A stretch of DNA of 64,000 nt from JANQPX01 sp050633905 (GCA_050633905.1 JBOEHJ010000055.1:14855-78854); one strand, 5' to 3'. Positions 34,894 through 44,517 are shown, counted from the stretch's first letter. A program made the numbers and translations. Notes: generated by a model not told the origin, from the sequence alone.

Positions 34894-35760
34894 TCAGGAC
34901 TGCTTCATAAAATCGGTGACGTCATCCAACACCGGGGCCAGCCAACGAAAGGCGCGCGCGAAGGACAACATGATCCCTACATGCGCGATGCTCTCATAGG
35001 TCTTGGTGGTTGCATCCCCACCAGCTGTGTTGATCGCTTCTGCAAGAACCTTGGCATTACGCGGGAGCACCGTCACATCATCATCCCCGGTCAGCAAGAA
35101 GAACGGCGGTGCCTGCGTCGCGGCGTGATGAATGGGCTGAGTTTCGATTAAGGGATCGACATCGAAGATCTCTTTGATCACGGGATCCTTGATGGGCAGG
35201 AAATCATAGGGGCCGGCGAGTCCGATGACGCCAGCCAGGTCGGTTGGAGACATGCCCTCGGCATCGAGAAACTGCTCGTCGAGAGCTAACATGGCCGCGA
35301 TATAAGCCCCCGCCGAATGGCCCATTAGATACAGCTGATCTGGATCACCGCCATAGGTTGCAATCGTGTCTCTCGCCCAGCTGACTGACTTAGCAGCATC
35401 CTCGATAAAGGTTGGATACATGACCTTCGGATAAAGGCGATAATCCGCAACCACTGTGATGATGCCCTTGGCGGCAAGCGCCTGACCGACGAACAAATAA
35501 TCATTGCGCGACCCGAATTCCCAGCGCCCGCCATAGAAGAAAACTACCGTCTTCGGCGGATCTTGGATCTGGTCCGGAACGTAGACGTCGAGCCTCTGGC
35601 GCTCCTCTTTGCCATAGGCGATCGCCTGTTCAAGGCGATAGCCGTCCTTGGACACCACAGCATTGAGCAGACGAGCTGGCGTGCAGCCGAGCATCGGAAC
35701 GGCTAAGGACAGACCGGCCGCCAAGCGAAGAAGTTTCCCCAGAATTATCGACACGGGCAA
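34894..35760 (-). CDS. alpha/beta-hydrolase lipoprotein (carboxylesterase-like)
   Basis: A 288-aa serine hydrolase with an N-terminal lipoprotein signal (VPMLGC, Cys26), so it is tethered in the envelope. The oxyanion region is FFYGGRWEFGSR, the nucleophile elbow GHSAGAY, the acid in LTGDDDVTV and the histidine in SIAHVG. It resembles the BD-FAE/esterase family with the HGG-like variant YGG. The start is TTG at 35760, preceded by GGGAG at a spacing of five bases; GTG at 35754 is an alternative. It is divergent from cysS. The substrate is unknown. Confidence 0.82.
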   Translation of the reverse strand: MPVSIILGKLLRLAAGLSLAVPMLGCTPARLLNAVVSKDGYRLEQAIAYGKEERQRLDVYVPDQIQDPPKTVVFFYGGRWEFGSRNDYLFVGQALAAKGIITVVADYRLYPKVMYPTFIEDAAKSVSWARDTIATYGGDPDQLYLMGHSAGAYIAAMLALDEQFLDAEGMSPTDLAGVIGLAGPYDFLPIKDPVIKEIFDVDPLIETQPIHHAATQAPPFFLLTGDDDVTVLPRNAKVLAEAINTAGGDATTKTYESIAHVGIMLSFARAFRWLAPVLDDVTDFMKQS

Positions 35761-35912
35761 AAAAACTCCCTTTGAAAATCCGTAGCAGGCTGTAACGTCC
35801 GTGATTGCCGCAGATTGTCGATGTCAGCTTGATCAAATCCGCGGGACTTGCAAAGTTAGCGCGCCTCATCCATCTCCTGATGTGATTTCCTCCGTTTACA
35901 AAGCTCGGATTG

Positions 35913-37289
35913 ATGAAACTTTTCAACTCGCTCACCGGCAAGAAAGAGACATTTCAGCCAGCCGACCCCAATCGGGTGACGATGTATGTCTGCGGCCCCA
36001 CGGTCTACAACTACGCCCATATCGGCAATGCGCGCCCAGCAGTGGCCTTCGATGTTCTCTTCCGTCTATTGCGCCAGGAGTTCAGCAATGTCGTCTACGC
36101 GCGCAATATTACAGATATCGATGACAAAATCATCAAGACGGCGGCTGATCAAGAAGTCGACATCGAGGCGATCACCAAGCATTTCACCAAGGCCTATAAC
36201 GACGATATGGGCGCTCTGAACGTCTTAGCGCCGACGATCGAACCGAAGGCAACTGGTCATGTCGATCAGATGCTCTCAATGATCGAGCTTCTGATCAAAA
36301 AAGACGCTGCTTACGTTGCCGACGGTCATGTGCTGTTTCATGTGCCGGCCTGCCCTGGATATGGCGAGCTTTCGAGGCGTTCGCGCGACCAGATGATCGA
36401 CGGTGCTCGGGTCGAAGTCGCCCCCTATAAGCGCGATCCCGCCGATTTCATTCTTTGGAAGCCGTCGACGCCCGATCAGCCGGGGTGGGAAAGTCCCTAT
36501 GGACGCGGCCGGCCTGGCTGGCATACCGAATGCTCGGTGATGATCAAGGAGCATCTTGGCGCAACCATCGACATTCATGCTGGCGGACAAGACTTGAAGT
36601 TTCCCCATCACGAGAATGAGCTGGCCCAGTCAGTTTGCGCCCATGACGGCGCACCGCTCGCCCGCTATTGGCTGCATAACGGTTTTTTGGATGTCGATGA
36701 TGAAAAGATGTCAAAGTCCATCGGCAATGTTCTCCTGCCCCACGATCTCCTGAAGACCATACCAGGCGAAGCGATCCGCTATGCGTTGCTCTCCGCGCAT
36801 TATCGAAAGCCGTTGAACTGGACTGGGGCCGGACTTCAGCGCGCCAAGCATGCTTTGGATCGTCTCTATCTGACCCTGTCTAAACTGCCTGGACCGGACC
36901 AAGCCGATGCCGGAACACCGGCGCCGAAATCGGTAAGAAAAGCTCTCCTGGACGACCTGAACACGCCAAAAGCCCAAGCTGCGTTGTTCGATCTTGCAAG
37001 ACAGGCCAATAGCAGCAGGGACGAGCAAGAGAGAGCCACCTTCAAGCGCGAGCTTCTGGCCGCAGGCGCTCTTCTCGGACTTTTCCAGAGTGATCCGGCG
37101 AGCTGGTTGACAACATCCAGTGGTGATGCGGATGTGGATAAGATCGAGATCGAACGCCTGCTCGACCTTCGCCGCAGCGCAAGGGACGCCAAGGACTTCG
37201 AGACCGCCGACCGCATCCGAGATCAGCTCGAAGCCGAAGGCGTCATCCTGGAAGATGGCCCCGAAACCACACGCTGGCGCCTCGGATAA
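35913..37289 (+). CDS. cysS: cysteinyl-tRNA synthetase
   Basis: A 458-aa class I synthetase charging tRNA-Cys. The HIGH motif is HIGN (36-39), KMSKS lies near 266-270, and the catalytic zinc ligands are visible (Cys27 in YVCGPTVYN, then HTECSVM and HHENE). The C-terminal DALR region is short, as usual. The first ATG at 35913 is used; the frame opens at TTG one codon earlier. The TAA stop overlaps repeat copy G, and the next gene is a P-loop protein on the same strand. Confidence 0.97.
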   Translation: MKLFNSLTGKKETFQPADPNRVTMYVCGPTVYNYAHIGNARPAVAFDVLFRLLRQEFSNVVYARNITDIDDKIIKTAADQEVDIEAITKHFTKAYNDDMGALNVLAPTIEPKATGHVDQMLSMIELLIKKDAAYVADGHVLFHVPACPGYGELSRRSRDQMIDGARVEVAPYKRDPADFILWKPSTPDQPGWESPYGRGRPGWHTECSVMIKEHLGATIDIHAGGQDLKFPHHENELAQSVCAHDGAPLARYWLHNGFLDVDDEKMSKSIGNVLLPHDLLKTIPGEAIRYALLSAHYRKPLNWTGAGLQRAKHALDRLYLTLSKLPGPDQADAGTPAPKSVRKALLDDLNTPKAQAALFDLARQANSSRDEQERATFKRELLAAGALLGLFQSDPASWLTTSSGDADVDKIEIERLLDLRRSARDAKDFETADRIRDQLEAEGVILEDGPETTRWRLG

Positions 37290-37364
37290 TGATGTGACCA
37301 CTGCATTTTGGCGTCACTACTCCATTGGGTTTCTGCCGCCAGCGCCTAGATCAACGGTCTGCAG
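37289..37364 (+). repeat. stop-codon-anchored palindromic repeat, copy G (composite)
   Basis: ATGATGTGACCAC (37289-37301) starts on the last base of the cysS stop and shares the following TGCATTT with copy F, but the left arm no longer pairs fully. Some 19 bases later the element seems to restart: CACTACTCCATTGGGTTTC (37315-37333) parallels the head and CATTGGGTTT of copy A, and GCCGCCAGCGCCTAGATC (37335-37352) matches copy E. It looks like a partial duplication or two fused pieces. Confidence 0.65.
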
Positions 37365-37419
37365 CCAAGTCTGGAGAAAGCCTGGTGGGAACACAATGAC
37401 AACACCACCGGCGTTCTAA

Positions 37420-37947
37420 GTGAGCGACCATCGCATAGCGATCCTCGGCAATGCCGGTGGCGGCAAATCGACGTTGGCCCGCGCTCTTGCGACATCGCTG
37501 GACCTGCCTCATATCGAAGTCGATCGATTACTGTGGCAGCCCGGCTGGAACCTCGCCCCGATCGAGATCTATGACCAGGGACATGGCCAAGCAATCGCGA
37601 GCGAATGTTGGATCATTGATGGACTTGGTAGGCTGGAATCAATCGAGCCGCGTTTGAGGCGGGCCAGCTGGATCATCCTGATCGACATGCCCCTTTGGGT
37701 CCATTTCTGGCTGGCAGCCGAAAGACAGATCGCTTGGAGCCATAACCTACTCGCCCATCCCCCGGCAGACGCAACGACAGCACCGCCTACGGAAGCGCTG
37801 TTTCGCGTGATTTGGGATGTCGACAAGGACTGGATGCCGGCCATTCGCGATCAGGTCGCCTTCGAAAAGCTGCAAGGCAAGCGCGTAGAAACGATCACCA
37901 CATTCGATCACTTAAAACGCTATACACAATCCAAGACGACAGCCTAA
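37420..37947 (+). CDS. P-loop kinase-like protein (adenylate kinase/FlaR-like)
   Basis: A 175-aa P-loop NTPase. Walker A is ILGNAGGGKSTLA (residues 8-20), followed by HIEVDRLLWQPGW, a combination typical of the DNA-topology-modulation/FlaR group of adenylate-kinase-like proteins. Walker-B-like strand WIILIDMP and an arginine-rich segment follow. Start GTG. The phosphate acceptor is unknown. It is separated from cysS by repeat copy G and may be read from the same transcript. Confidence 0.75.
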   Translation: MSDHRIAILGNAGGGKSTLARALATSLDLPHIEVDRLLWQPGWNLAPIEIYDQGHGQAIASECWIIDGLGRLESIEPRLRRASWIILIDMPLWVHFWLAAERQIAWSHNLLAHPPADATTAPPTEALFRVIWDVDKDWMPAIRDQVAFEKLQGKRVETITTFDHLKRYTQSKTTA

Positions 37948-37970
37948 GTAGCGGCGGGCCGCCTCGGCCC

Positions 37971-38279
37971 TTAGCTTTCGAGCAGGCTTGCCAATTTCAT
38001 CGCGACGCCAAGGGATCCGTCGACCTTGATCTGGCCAAGGGTGTAGGCGAGCGTTGGGCTGAGATCGCCGGCGATGAGCTTTTCCATATTGCCCGGCGTC
38101 AGCGCGATGGTGCAATCGGCCTCGTCATTGTCATTGGAGACCGCCACGGGATTGACCGTGCCATCCACCAGGATCATGCCTTCGTCCTCAACGTCGAATT
38201 TGACCTTGTAGCCAAGCGACGCGAGTTGCAGGGTCTGGGCCTTGACTTGATCAGTAAGATTTTCGAGGCTCATTGTCAT
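37971..38279 (-). CDS. SCP2 sterol-carrier-domain protein
   Basis: A 102-aa single-domain SCP2-like protein that may bind hydrophobic ligands such as acyl-CoA. The family pattern is visible in VKFDVEDEGMILVDGT, ADCTIALTPGNMEKLIAGDLSP and the final GQIKVDGSLGVAMKLASLL. It starts within the last codons of the preceding fadD gene (4-base overlap), so both are coupled. Pairing with an acyl-CoA synthetase suggests a lipid-transfer role. Convergent with the P-loop gene. Confidence 0.85.
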   Translation of the reverse strand: MTMSLENLTDQVKAQTLQLASLGYKVKFDVEDEGMILVDGTVNPVAVSNDNDEADCTIALTPGNMEKLIAGDLSPTLAYTLGQIKVDGSLGVAMKLASLLES

Positions 38280-40225
38280 CCCTCAGGGTGATCGTGATCC
38301 GTTGATGCAAGCGACCGATCCATCATCGATATGGGCGGCTCCTTGCCGTCCTCTGCAGGAGGCCTGCCATCCGCTTCATTCAGGCGGCGCATTTCCTCAA
38401 CGATCAGCGCATGACGGGACGGCTTGCCGATCAAGGTGCGTGGCAGTTCATCCCTGAATTCAATCTGGCGGGGCTGCTCGAAGGGGGCGAGCTTATCCTT
38501 CAAGAATGCGCGCAACCGCGCCGACGTTAGGCTCTTGTCCTCCTTGAGCTTGACATAAGCCTTCACGATCTCACCGCGATGGGCATCCGGGATGCCGCAA
38601 ACCGTGACTTCCTCGACCGCCTCATGCAGTTCGATCGCTTCCTCCACCATGCGCGGATAGACGTTAAACCCACCACACAAGATCAAATCCTTGATCCGGT
38701 CGATCAGATAGACATAGCCGTCCTGATCGATGAAACCGACATCGCCGGTATGCAGTCGTCCGCCATGGAGCGCTTCTGCTGTCTCGGCCTCACGTTGGGC
38801 ATAGCCCCGCATGATCTGCGGTCCGGTGACACAAATCTCGCCGCGCTGGCCGATCGGAAGCCGCCTGTCCGGGTCATCCAGATCGGTAATCTCGATCAGC
38901 GTTCCGGGCAACGGCAATCCTACCGATCCGGGCCTCGGATTGTGGAACGGATTGATGGTGCAAACCGGCCCCGCCTCAGTTAGGCCATAACCTTCGACCA
39001 ATGAGCAGCCAGTTAAGTGCTCAAAGCGGCGCTGCACCTGGCTCGGCAATGGCGCCCCGCCGGAGATGCAATATTTCAGGCTGGAAAGATCATAGTCGGC
39101 CAGCAGCTTGGAGCCGTTGATCGCCGAATACATGGTCGGGACACCGAGCATGACCGTCGGCTTTTCTTGGTCGATCAATTTCAACAGCTGATCGAGGCGA
39201 AAACGCGGCAGCAAGATGATCTCGAACCCATTGGCCAGGCTCGAATTCATCACCGCCGTCATGCCGAAGACATGAAACAACGGCAGAACGCCGACGACGC
39301 GTTCTTTGCCAGGCTTCGCTTCAGTCGCCCATTTCCGAACCTGCTGGGTATTGGCGTAAAGGGCGGTATGGCAAAGCTCGGCACCCTTGGGCAAGCCGGT
39401 CGTGCCGCCGGTATATTGCTGCACCGCTATATCGACGGCGGGATCGATCTCAACTGGCGCCATCTTACCATCATTGGCGGTCAGCTTCTTGAACGTGATA
39501 TGCTGATTGTCATGGGCGACATCAGCGATTTCCTTGCGCCGCAGCAAGGCGAAAAGGGTACGCTCCCGCCAGGGCAGCATTCCGCCCATGGAGCCGACGA
39601 CGATTTTCTCGAGACAGGTGTCCTTCAGCCGTGCTGCCGCCTTCGGATACATCCCTCTAATATTAAGGGTGACCATGATCTTGGTCTTGCTGTCGTCGAT
39701 CTGCCGGGCGATCTCGCGCTCAGCATAGAGCGGGTTAAAATTGACCACCGTGCCACCCGCTTTCATGATCGCGAAGAAGGCGATGACATAGTAGGGGCAA
39801 TTGGGTAGGAACAGACCGACGCGAACGCCTTTCTCCACGCCGAGTTCTTGGAACCCCTTGGCGGCGCGATCGACCAACTGGCCGATCTCCTTGTAGGTCG
39901 ATTTTCGCCCGAGAAAATCGAGGCATGGTTTGTCGCCGAATGTTTCTACGGCTTGATCCAGGATTGCAAAAAGGGGCCGTTCCTCGAAGGTCTCGTCCCA
40001 ATCGATCTCTGGCGGATAATGGGCTTCCCAAGGATAGGGGCGATCAAGGGCGACATCCGGCAGAGGCTCGGCAATCAGCTCTTCCGGCCCGCGAAAACGG
40101 CGCATCAAGCCTTCAAGGCGGGCCAGCGCTTGTGCCAACACACCCTGACGTTCCTGGCTCTCCTGCCTGGCTCTATCGATGGTCGGCTTGTCCAATTTTT
40201 CAGCCACCCAGTTCAAACACCTCAA
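38276..40225 (-). CDS. long-chain acyl-CoA synthetase (FadD-type)
   Basis: A 649-aa AMP-forming ligase that activates fatty acids with ATP and CoA. The ATP loop is YTGGTTGLPKG (271-281), the adenylate motif GYGLTEAGP, the hinge DRIKDLILCGGFNVYP (FadD linker) and the C-terminal lysine in RTLIGKPSRH. It is about 80 residues longer than E. coli FadD, mainly at the N-terminus, and the first start (TTG 40225) is weak, so the true start may be downstream. It is coupled to the SCP2 gene. Membrane association is likely; no signal peptide. Confidence 0.88.
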   Translation of the reverse strand: MRCLNWVAEKLDKPTIDRARQESQERQGVLAQALARLEGLMRRFRGPEELIAEPLPDVALDRPYPWEAHYPPEIDWDETFEERPLFAILDQAVETFGDKPCLDFLGRKSTYKEIGQLVDRAAKGFQELGVEKGVRVGLFLPNCPYYVIAFFAIMKAGGTVVNFNPLYAEREIARQIDDSKTKIMVTLNIRGMYPKAAARLKDTCLEKIVVGSMGGMLPWRERTLFALLRRKEIADVAHDNQHITFKKLTANDGKMAPVEIDPAVDIAVQQYTGGTTGLPKGAELCHTALYANTQQVRKWATEAKPGKERVVGVLPLFHVFGMTAVMNSSLANGFEIILLPRFRLDQLLKLIDQEKPTVMLGVPTMYSAINGSKLLADYDLSSLKYCISGGAPLPSQVQRRFEHLTGCSLVEGYGLTEAGPVCTINPFHNPRPGSVGLPLPGTLIEITDLDDPDRRLPIGQRGEICVTGPQIMRGYAQREAETAEALHGGRLHTGDVGFIDQDGYVYLIDRIKDLILCGGFNVYPRMVEEAIELHEAVEEVTVCGIPDAHRGEIVKAYVKLKEDKSLTSARLRAFLKDKLAPFEQPRQIEFRDELPRTLIGKPSRHALIVEEMRRLNEADGRPPAEDGKEPPISMMDRSLASTDHDHPEG

Positions 40226-40442
40226 ACGCTACCTTAGCATAGCCTTGGCGCACGCTCATCTCATGACGTACCATATCATACTTGGATATGATGAGATCAT
40301 TCAATCATCCTGAATGGTCTTCTGCGTCGCAGCTTGGACCGACGACGTTCTGCGATAGAGATGCGGACTTATGAGGTTCTACTGAGACTTTAGGGCCAAT
40401 CACGCCGTGTAGTGGGCATCAGCGCCGCCGAAATCGGCAGGA

Positions 40443-41927
40443 TCAATAGGCGCCGAAACCTTTGAGCACGGCCTTCGGTGTCTTGATCAAGATCACCAGA
40501 TCGCACCACAGAGACCAGTTCCGTACGTACCAGCTGTCCAGATGAACGCGCTGGCGATAGGTGACGTCGCTGCGTCCACTCACCTGCCAAAGGCCCGTTA
40601 AACCGGGTTTACTCTCGACATAATAGACCAGGTTGTCACCATATCGGTCCAGCTCATCGGCCACCACCGGCCGAGGACCCACCAGGCTCATCTCACCCTT
40701 GATGACGTTGATCAGCTGGGGAAGTTCATCGAGAGAGGTTCGCCGGAGCCATTTGCCCATCCGTGTGATGCGAGGATCGTGACGGAGCTTGTGGTGCGTC
40801 TCCCATTCCTCCTTGAACTCGGGATGGGCATCAAGATGGTCATCCAGCACCCGATCAGCATCCGGCACCATGGTCCTGAATTTTAAGCATTTGAAACGGC
40901 GACCACCTTTGCCAATACGGATATGGCCGAAAAAGACCGGGCCACCCTTTCTAGCCAGCCGCCAGCCGATCAGGGCAAAGAGCGGGGCAGAAAAGAGAAG
41001 CAGCAGACATCCCACGGCCAAGTCGAAGCAGCGCTTAATCCTTCGGGGCCAAGGGCGGGAGAGACTGTTATACAGGCGAAGGGCCAGAACGTCGTGGGTG
41101 AAGAAATGGGTCACCTGCGTGCCGGCTAGGGGCAAACCGCGCATCGGCGAGATGATATCGACATCGCTGTAGCTGAGACTTAGCCGCTCCACATAGCTAG
41201 CATGGGCCACCATCTCGTCCATGGCCATGGCCACCACGACATGGGGCCGCCCGAGATGGGAGGGGAGAAGGTCGGGAAAGGGCGCTGATGGCAGAACGGG
41301 CAAGGTCGTAGCACCCACCTCGATCGAGCCCGGCGTCTCGGCGTCCTTGTTGGATGGCTGAATAAAGGCGACAACATTGAAGCCGAGAAGCGGCTCGCTC
41401 TCCAGCGCAAGGGCTGTGTCTTGGGCGTTGGGTCCAACGCCAATGATGACCGTCGGACGAAGCCAGGCACCTTTCGACATGAGGAACTGTTTGACAGCGT
41501 AGCGCACCGTCGGCACCAAAATGGCGACTAGGCTCCAGCTAGCACCCCACCAAAGACGTGAGAAGTTGGTCTTGGTTAAAAAGACCAGTGCAGCATCGAG
41601 GATCGCCATCATGACGACGACGCCTAGAATGTCACCGAGTTCCTGCCAGAAAGGGCGGCGGCGATCATAGTGGCCGAAGCGTGCGAACATGATAAGGCAG
41701 GCGATGCCAAGGGTAAGCGCGATCACGGCGCGCGTCGCCCCGTAATCCGTTTGCCAGCCGAAGAGTGCTTGTTCGAAGGTCAGCCCGTTCACAACCCAAT
41801 TCGTGGTCCGGCCGATCGCAAAGCAAGCATAGATGATCAGAAGGTCGAGCCCGATAAGCAGCCATGTCTCGTGCAGCCTGCGCTTAGGCTTGGTCTTAAT
41901 ACGTACGTCGGTTGCCGCGAATTCCAT
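40443..41927 (-). CDS. undecaprenyl-phosphate sugar phosphotransferase (WcaJ/ExoY-type)
   Basis: A 494-aa initiating enzyme of exopolysaccharide or O-antigen synthesis: it moves a sugar-1-phosphate onto undecaprenyl phosphate at the inner membrane. Four N-terminal helices and a Rossmann-like domain (to about residue 280) precede the catalytic domain, KRCFDLAVGCLLLLFSAP, then FKCLKFRTM, DELPQLINVIKGEMSLVGPR and KPGLTGLWQVSGR. All core family residues are present. The frame opens at 42011, but the ATG at 41927 fits the family better. It is last in a minus-strand series with gmd and fcl, 226 bp after fcl. Confidence 0.92.
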   Translation of the reverse strand: MEFAATDVRIKTKPKRRLHETWLLIGLDLLIIYACFAIGRTTNWVVNGLTFEQALFGWQTDYGATRAVIALTLGIACLIMFARFGHYDRRRPFWQELGDILGVVVMMAILDAALVFLTKTNFSRLWWGASWSLVAILVPTVRYAVKQFLMSKGAWLRPTVIIGVGPNAQDTALALESEPLLGFNVVAFIQPSNKDAETPGSIEVGATTLPVLPSAPFPDLLPSHLGRPHVVVAMAMDEMVAHASYVERLSLSYSDVDIISPMRGLPLAGTQVTHFFTHDVLALRLYNSLSRPWPRRIKRCFDLAVGCLLLLFSAPLFALIGWRLARKGGPVFFGHIRIGKGGRRFKCLKFRTMVPDADRVLDDHLDAHPEFKEEWETHHKLRHDPRITRMGKWLRRTSLDELPQLINVIKGEMSLVGPRPVVADELDRYGDNLVYYVESKPGLTGLWQVSGRSDVTYRQRVHLDSWYVRNWSLWCDLVILIKTPKAVLKGFGAY

Positions 41928-42153
41928 GAACGATGAGCATCGCCAGGTTTGAGAAGTGATCACCAAGCTTGGGTAGCATCGCCAATAGCGTGAATAGGTA
42001 GATATTGGCAAGTTATTATTTGGCCTACACTCCTAAATTTTAGGCACTTTAGGGTTGATTGCAGCCGAACAAGCTTAAGCTGAAGAGCGCTTAAGAAAGC
42101 CGAAAGCAAACGTTTGGTATTTATTTCATTTTTTTTAAATAAACTTGCTTTAA
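41928..42153. promoter_or_regulatory. AT-rich intergenic region with perfect palindromes, upstream of the sugar transferase
   Basis: A 226-bp gap noticeably richer in A/T than its neighbours. It holds CCTAAA-T-TTTAGG (42032-42044), AGCTTAAGCT (42072-42081) and, near the fcl stop, an AT-only stem TTTATTT/AAATAAA around a T run (about 42119-42144). These are candidate operators or a fcl terminator; which protein acts is unknown. Base composition suggests either regulation or transferred DNA. Confidence 0.45.
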
Positions 42154-43113
42154 TTATGCAGCTTTGTCGGCGACCTGATCACGATACCAGCGATAAGCGT
42201 CTCGCAGCCCGACATCAAGGCTGATCCTCGGTTCCCAGCCCAGTGCCTTCAACCGGCTGATATCTAGTAATTTGCGTGGCGTGCCGTCCGGCCGAGCACT
42301 GTTGTAGCGAAGGCGCCCTTCGAAACCGACGACGCCCTGGATGCGTTGCGCAAGCTCACCAATCGAAAGGTCTTCTCCGCAGCCGATATTGATGTGCATA
42401 TCGTCGCTGTAGACCTTCAAGAGATGAATGCAGGCATCAGCAAGGTCGTCGACATGGAGAAATTCGCGCCGCGGCTTGCCGCTCCCCCAGATCTCGACCT
42501 CACTGGCGCCAGCCTTCTTGGCCTGATGCATCTTCGCCACCAAGGCCGGTGCGACATGACTTGTGAGCAGGTCGAAATTGTCGCCGGGACCGTAGAGATT
42601 GGTCGGCATGCCGCTGATGAAATCAGCACCATATTGCTTTCGGTAAGCCTGGCATAGCTTGACCCCAACGATCTTGGCCATGGCATACCATTGATTGGTC
42701 GGCTCAAGCTGGCTTTCCAGCAGGCATTCCTCTTTCATCGGCTGCGGCGCAAATTTCGGATAGATACAGCTGGAGCCGAGGAACAACAGCTTTTGCACCC
42801 CGACCTTGAAACAGCCATGGATAGCATTCGCCTCGATCATCATATTGTCGTAGAGGAACGTCGCCGGATATTGGTCATTGGCAAGAATGCCGCCCACTTT
42901 CGCCGCCGCGATCAGCGCGACCTCAGGGCGCTCTTTGTCCAACCAGGCCTCGACCTGATCCTGCCGGGTGAGATCGCAAACATCCTTGGGTGCTGTGAGA
43001 ATGGTGCAATCTTCATCATCCAGCCTGCGCACCAAGGCACTGCCCACCATGCCATTGTGTCCGGCAACCCAAACCCGTTTGCCGCGAATCGAGAATTTTT
43101 CAGTTTCATTCAT
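42154..43113 (-). CDS. fcl: GDP-L-fucose synthase
   Basis: A 319-aa epimerase/reductase producing GDP-L-fucose from GDP-4-keto-6-deoxymannose with NADPH. VAGHNGMVGSAL (16-27) is the cofactor loop; SSCIYPKFAPQPMKEE and YAMAKIVG hold the catalytic Ser-Tyr-Lys; NLYGPGDNFD follows. Length and motifs match WcaG/Fcl closely. It is 85 bp downstream of gmd, which makes its substrate, on the same strand. The final fucose-containing polymer is not visible here. Confidence 0.95.
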   Translation of the reverse strand: MNETEKFSIRGKRVWVAGHNGMVGSALVRRLDDEDCTILTAPKDVCDLTRQDQVEAWLDKERPEVALIAAAKVGGILANDQYPATFLYDNMMIEANAIHGCFKVGVQKLLFLGSSCIYPKFAPQPMKEECLLESQLEPTNQWYAMAKIVGVKLCQAYRKQYGADFISGMPTNLYGPGDNFDLLTSHVAPALVAKMHQAKKAGASEVEIWGSGKPRREFLHVDDLADACIHLLKVYSDDMHINIGCGEDLSIGELAQRIQGVVGFEGRLRYNSARPDGTPRKLLDISRLKALGWEPRISLDVGLRDAYRWYRDQVADKAA

Positions 43114-43198
43114 CGATGACGCTGCCCCTGATCGTTGCCCATCAGCCTAACGGCCCGTTCCCGTATCAAAAAATCCTATCGAGGTCGATGCGTGCAGC

Positions 43199-44263
43199 TC
43201 AATCATGTCGATGGCAACCTTCTTTCCTGACCGCCACAAGGTCGGCGTCGACCATCTCCTTAACCAAATCGGTAAAGCTCGTTTGATGCTGCCAGCCGAG
43301 CTTTTGCCTGGCCTTGGTTGGATCACCGAGGAGCAGTTCGACCTCGGTGGGCCGGAAATATTTCGGATCGACTCGCACCAATTCATTGCCGGATCGGTTG
43401 TCGACGCCGACTTCCTCGACCCCCTTGCCTTTCCAGATGATCTCGCGCCCAACGCAGCGAAATGCCAGTTCGATAAACTCGCGCACCGAATGCATCTCGC
43501 CGGTGGCCAGGACATAATCATCGGCTTCATTTTGCTGAAGAATGCGCCACATACCTTCAACATAGTCGCGCGCATGACCCCAGTCGCGCTTGGCATCTAG
43601 ATTGCCAATATAGAGCGTCTTCTGCAGGCCGAGCTCGATCGCCGCAACAGCCCTGGAGATTTTGCGGGTGACGAACGTCTCGCCGCGAAGCGGACTTTCG
43701 TGATTGAAAAGAATGCCGTTGGACGCATGGTAGCCATAGGCTTCCCGGTAATTCACGGTGATCCAATAGCCATAGAGCTTGGCCGCCGCATAGGGACTTC
43801 TCGGATAGAACGGCGTGGTCTCACGCTGCGGGGTTTCCTGGACCTTGCCGTAGAGCTCCGAGGTGGAGGCCTGGTAGAAGCGAACGCGATCACCCATCTT
43901 CAAAATGCGAATGCCTTCCAGGAGCCGAAGCGTGCCGATGCCATCAGCATTGGCGGTATATTCCGCCGTCTCGAAACTGACCTGAACATGGCTTTGCGCC
44001 GCAAGATTATAGATCTCGGTCGGACGGGTTTCCTGGATCAGACGGATGAGGTTGGTCGCGTCGGTGAGGTCGCCGTGGTGGAGAAAAAATCGCGTGTCGC
44101 TCTCATGGGGATCGACATAGAGTGCATCGACACGACCTGTATTGAACGACGACGAGCGGCGTTTCACGCCATGCACGACATAGCCTTTGTCCAGGAGCAG
44201 CCGCGCTAGATAAGCGCCGTCCTGTCCGGTAACACCTGTAATGAGAGCAACTTTGTCCGACAT
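43199..44263 (-). CDS. gmd: GDP-mannose 4,6-dehydratase
   Basis: A 354-aa extended SDR that converts GDP-mannose to GDP-4-keto-6-deoxymannose. Motifs: ALITGVTGQDGAYLA (cofactor), NLAAQSHVQVSFE, the catalytic ASTSELYGK and YAAAKLYGYW, then NHESPLRGETFVTRK. The frame opens at TTG four codons earlier (44275), but the ATG at 44263 has GAGGAA at good distance and gives the family N-terminus MSDKVALITG. First gene of gmd-fcl. Mannose-phosphate supply may come from the mutase at 21.5 kb. Confidence 0.96.
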   Translation of the reverse strand: MSDKVALITGVTGQDGAYLARLLLDKGYVVHGVKRRSSSFNTGRVDALYVDPHESDTRFFLHHGDLTDATNLIRLIQETRPTEIYNLAAQSHVQVSFETAEYTANADGIGTLRLLEGIRILKMGDRVRFYQASTSELYGKVQETPQRETTPFYPRSPYAAAKLYGYWITVNYREAYGYHASNGILFNHESPLRGETFVTRKISRAVAAIELGLQKTLYIGNLDAKRDWGHARDYVEGMWRILQQNEADDYVLATGEMHSVREFIELAFRCVGREIIWKGKGVEEVGVDNRSGNELVRVDPKYFRPTEVELLLGDPTKARQKLGWQHQTSFTDLVKEMVDADLVAVRKEGCHRHD

Positions 44264-44517
44264 GAGGTTCCTCAATGAATGTGGTCGACGTTCTACAGCA
44301 GGTGATCATGCCCCGCCGACGACGAAAGACGCCGCCCTGATTTCGCCAATAGATCGTAAGTCTTCTTATTAATTACGCGTTACGATTTACAACAATTCCC
44401 TTTCAGCCAACAACCCCAAGCAGCGGAATTCGGGGGAATTTTTCGCCCCCCACCCTTTCCCCGCCTGCCGTTCGCGCGCATCATGAGCGATGATCGCTAT
44501 ATCAAACGGACGGATCG

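Noticed and set aside
40288..40300. ATGAT-GAG-ATCAT palindrome between fadD and the sugar transferase, similar to the head of repeat copy F
   Set aside because: It is over 140 bases from the nearest stop and lacks the conserved CATTGGG and GGGTATGC blocks.
6408..43156. A 16-nt identity (ATCAGCCTAACGGCCC) upstream of both the SDR gene at 6373 and fcl at 43113
   Set aside because: About one chance match of this length is expected between positions of a 64-kb window, and flanking bases do not match.
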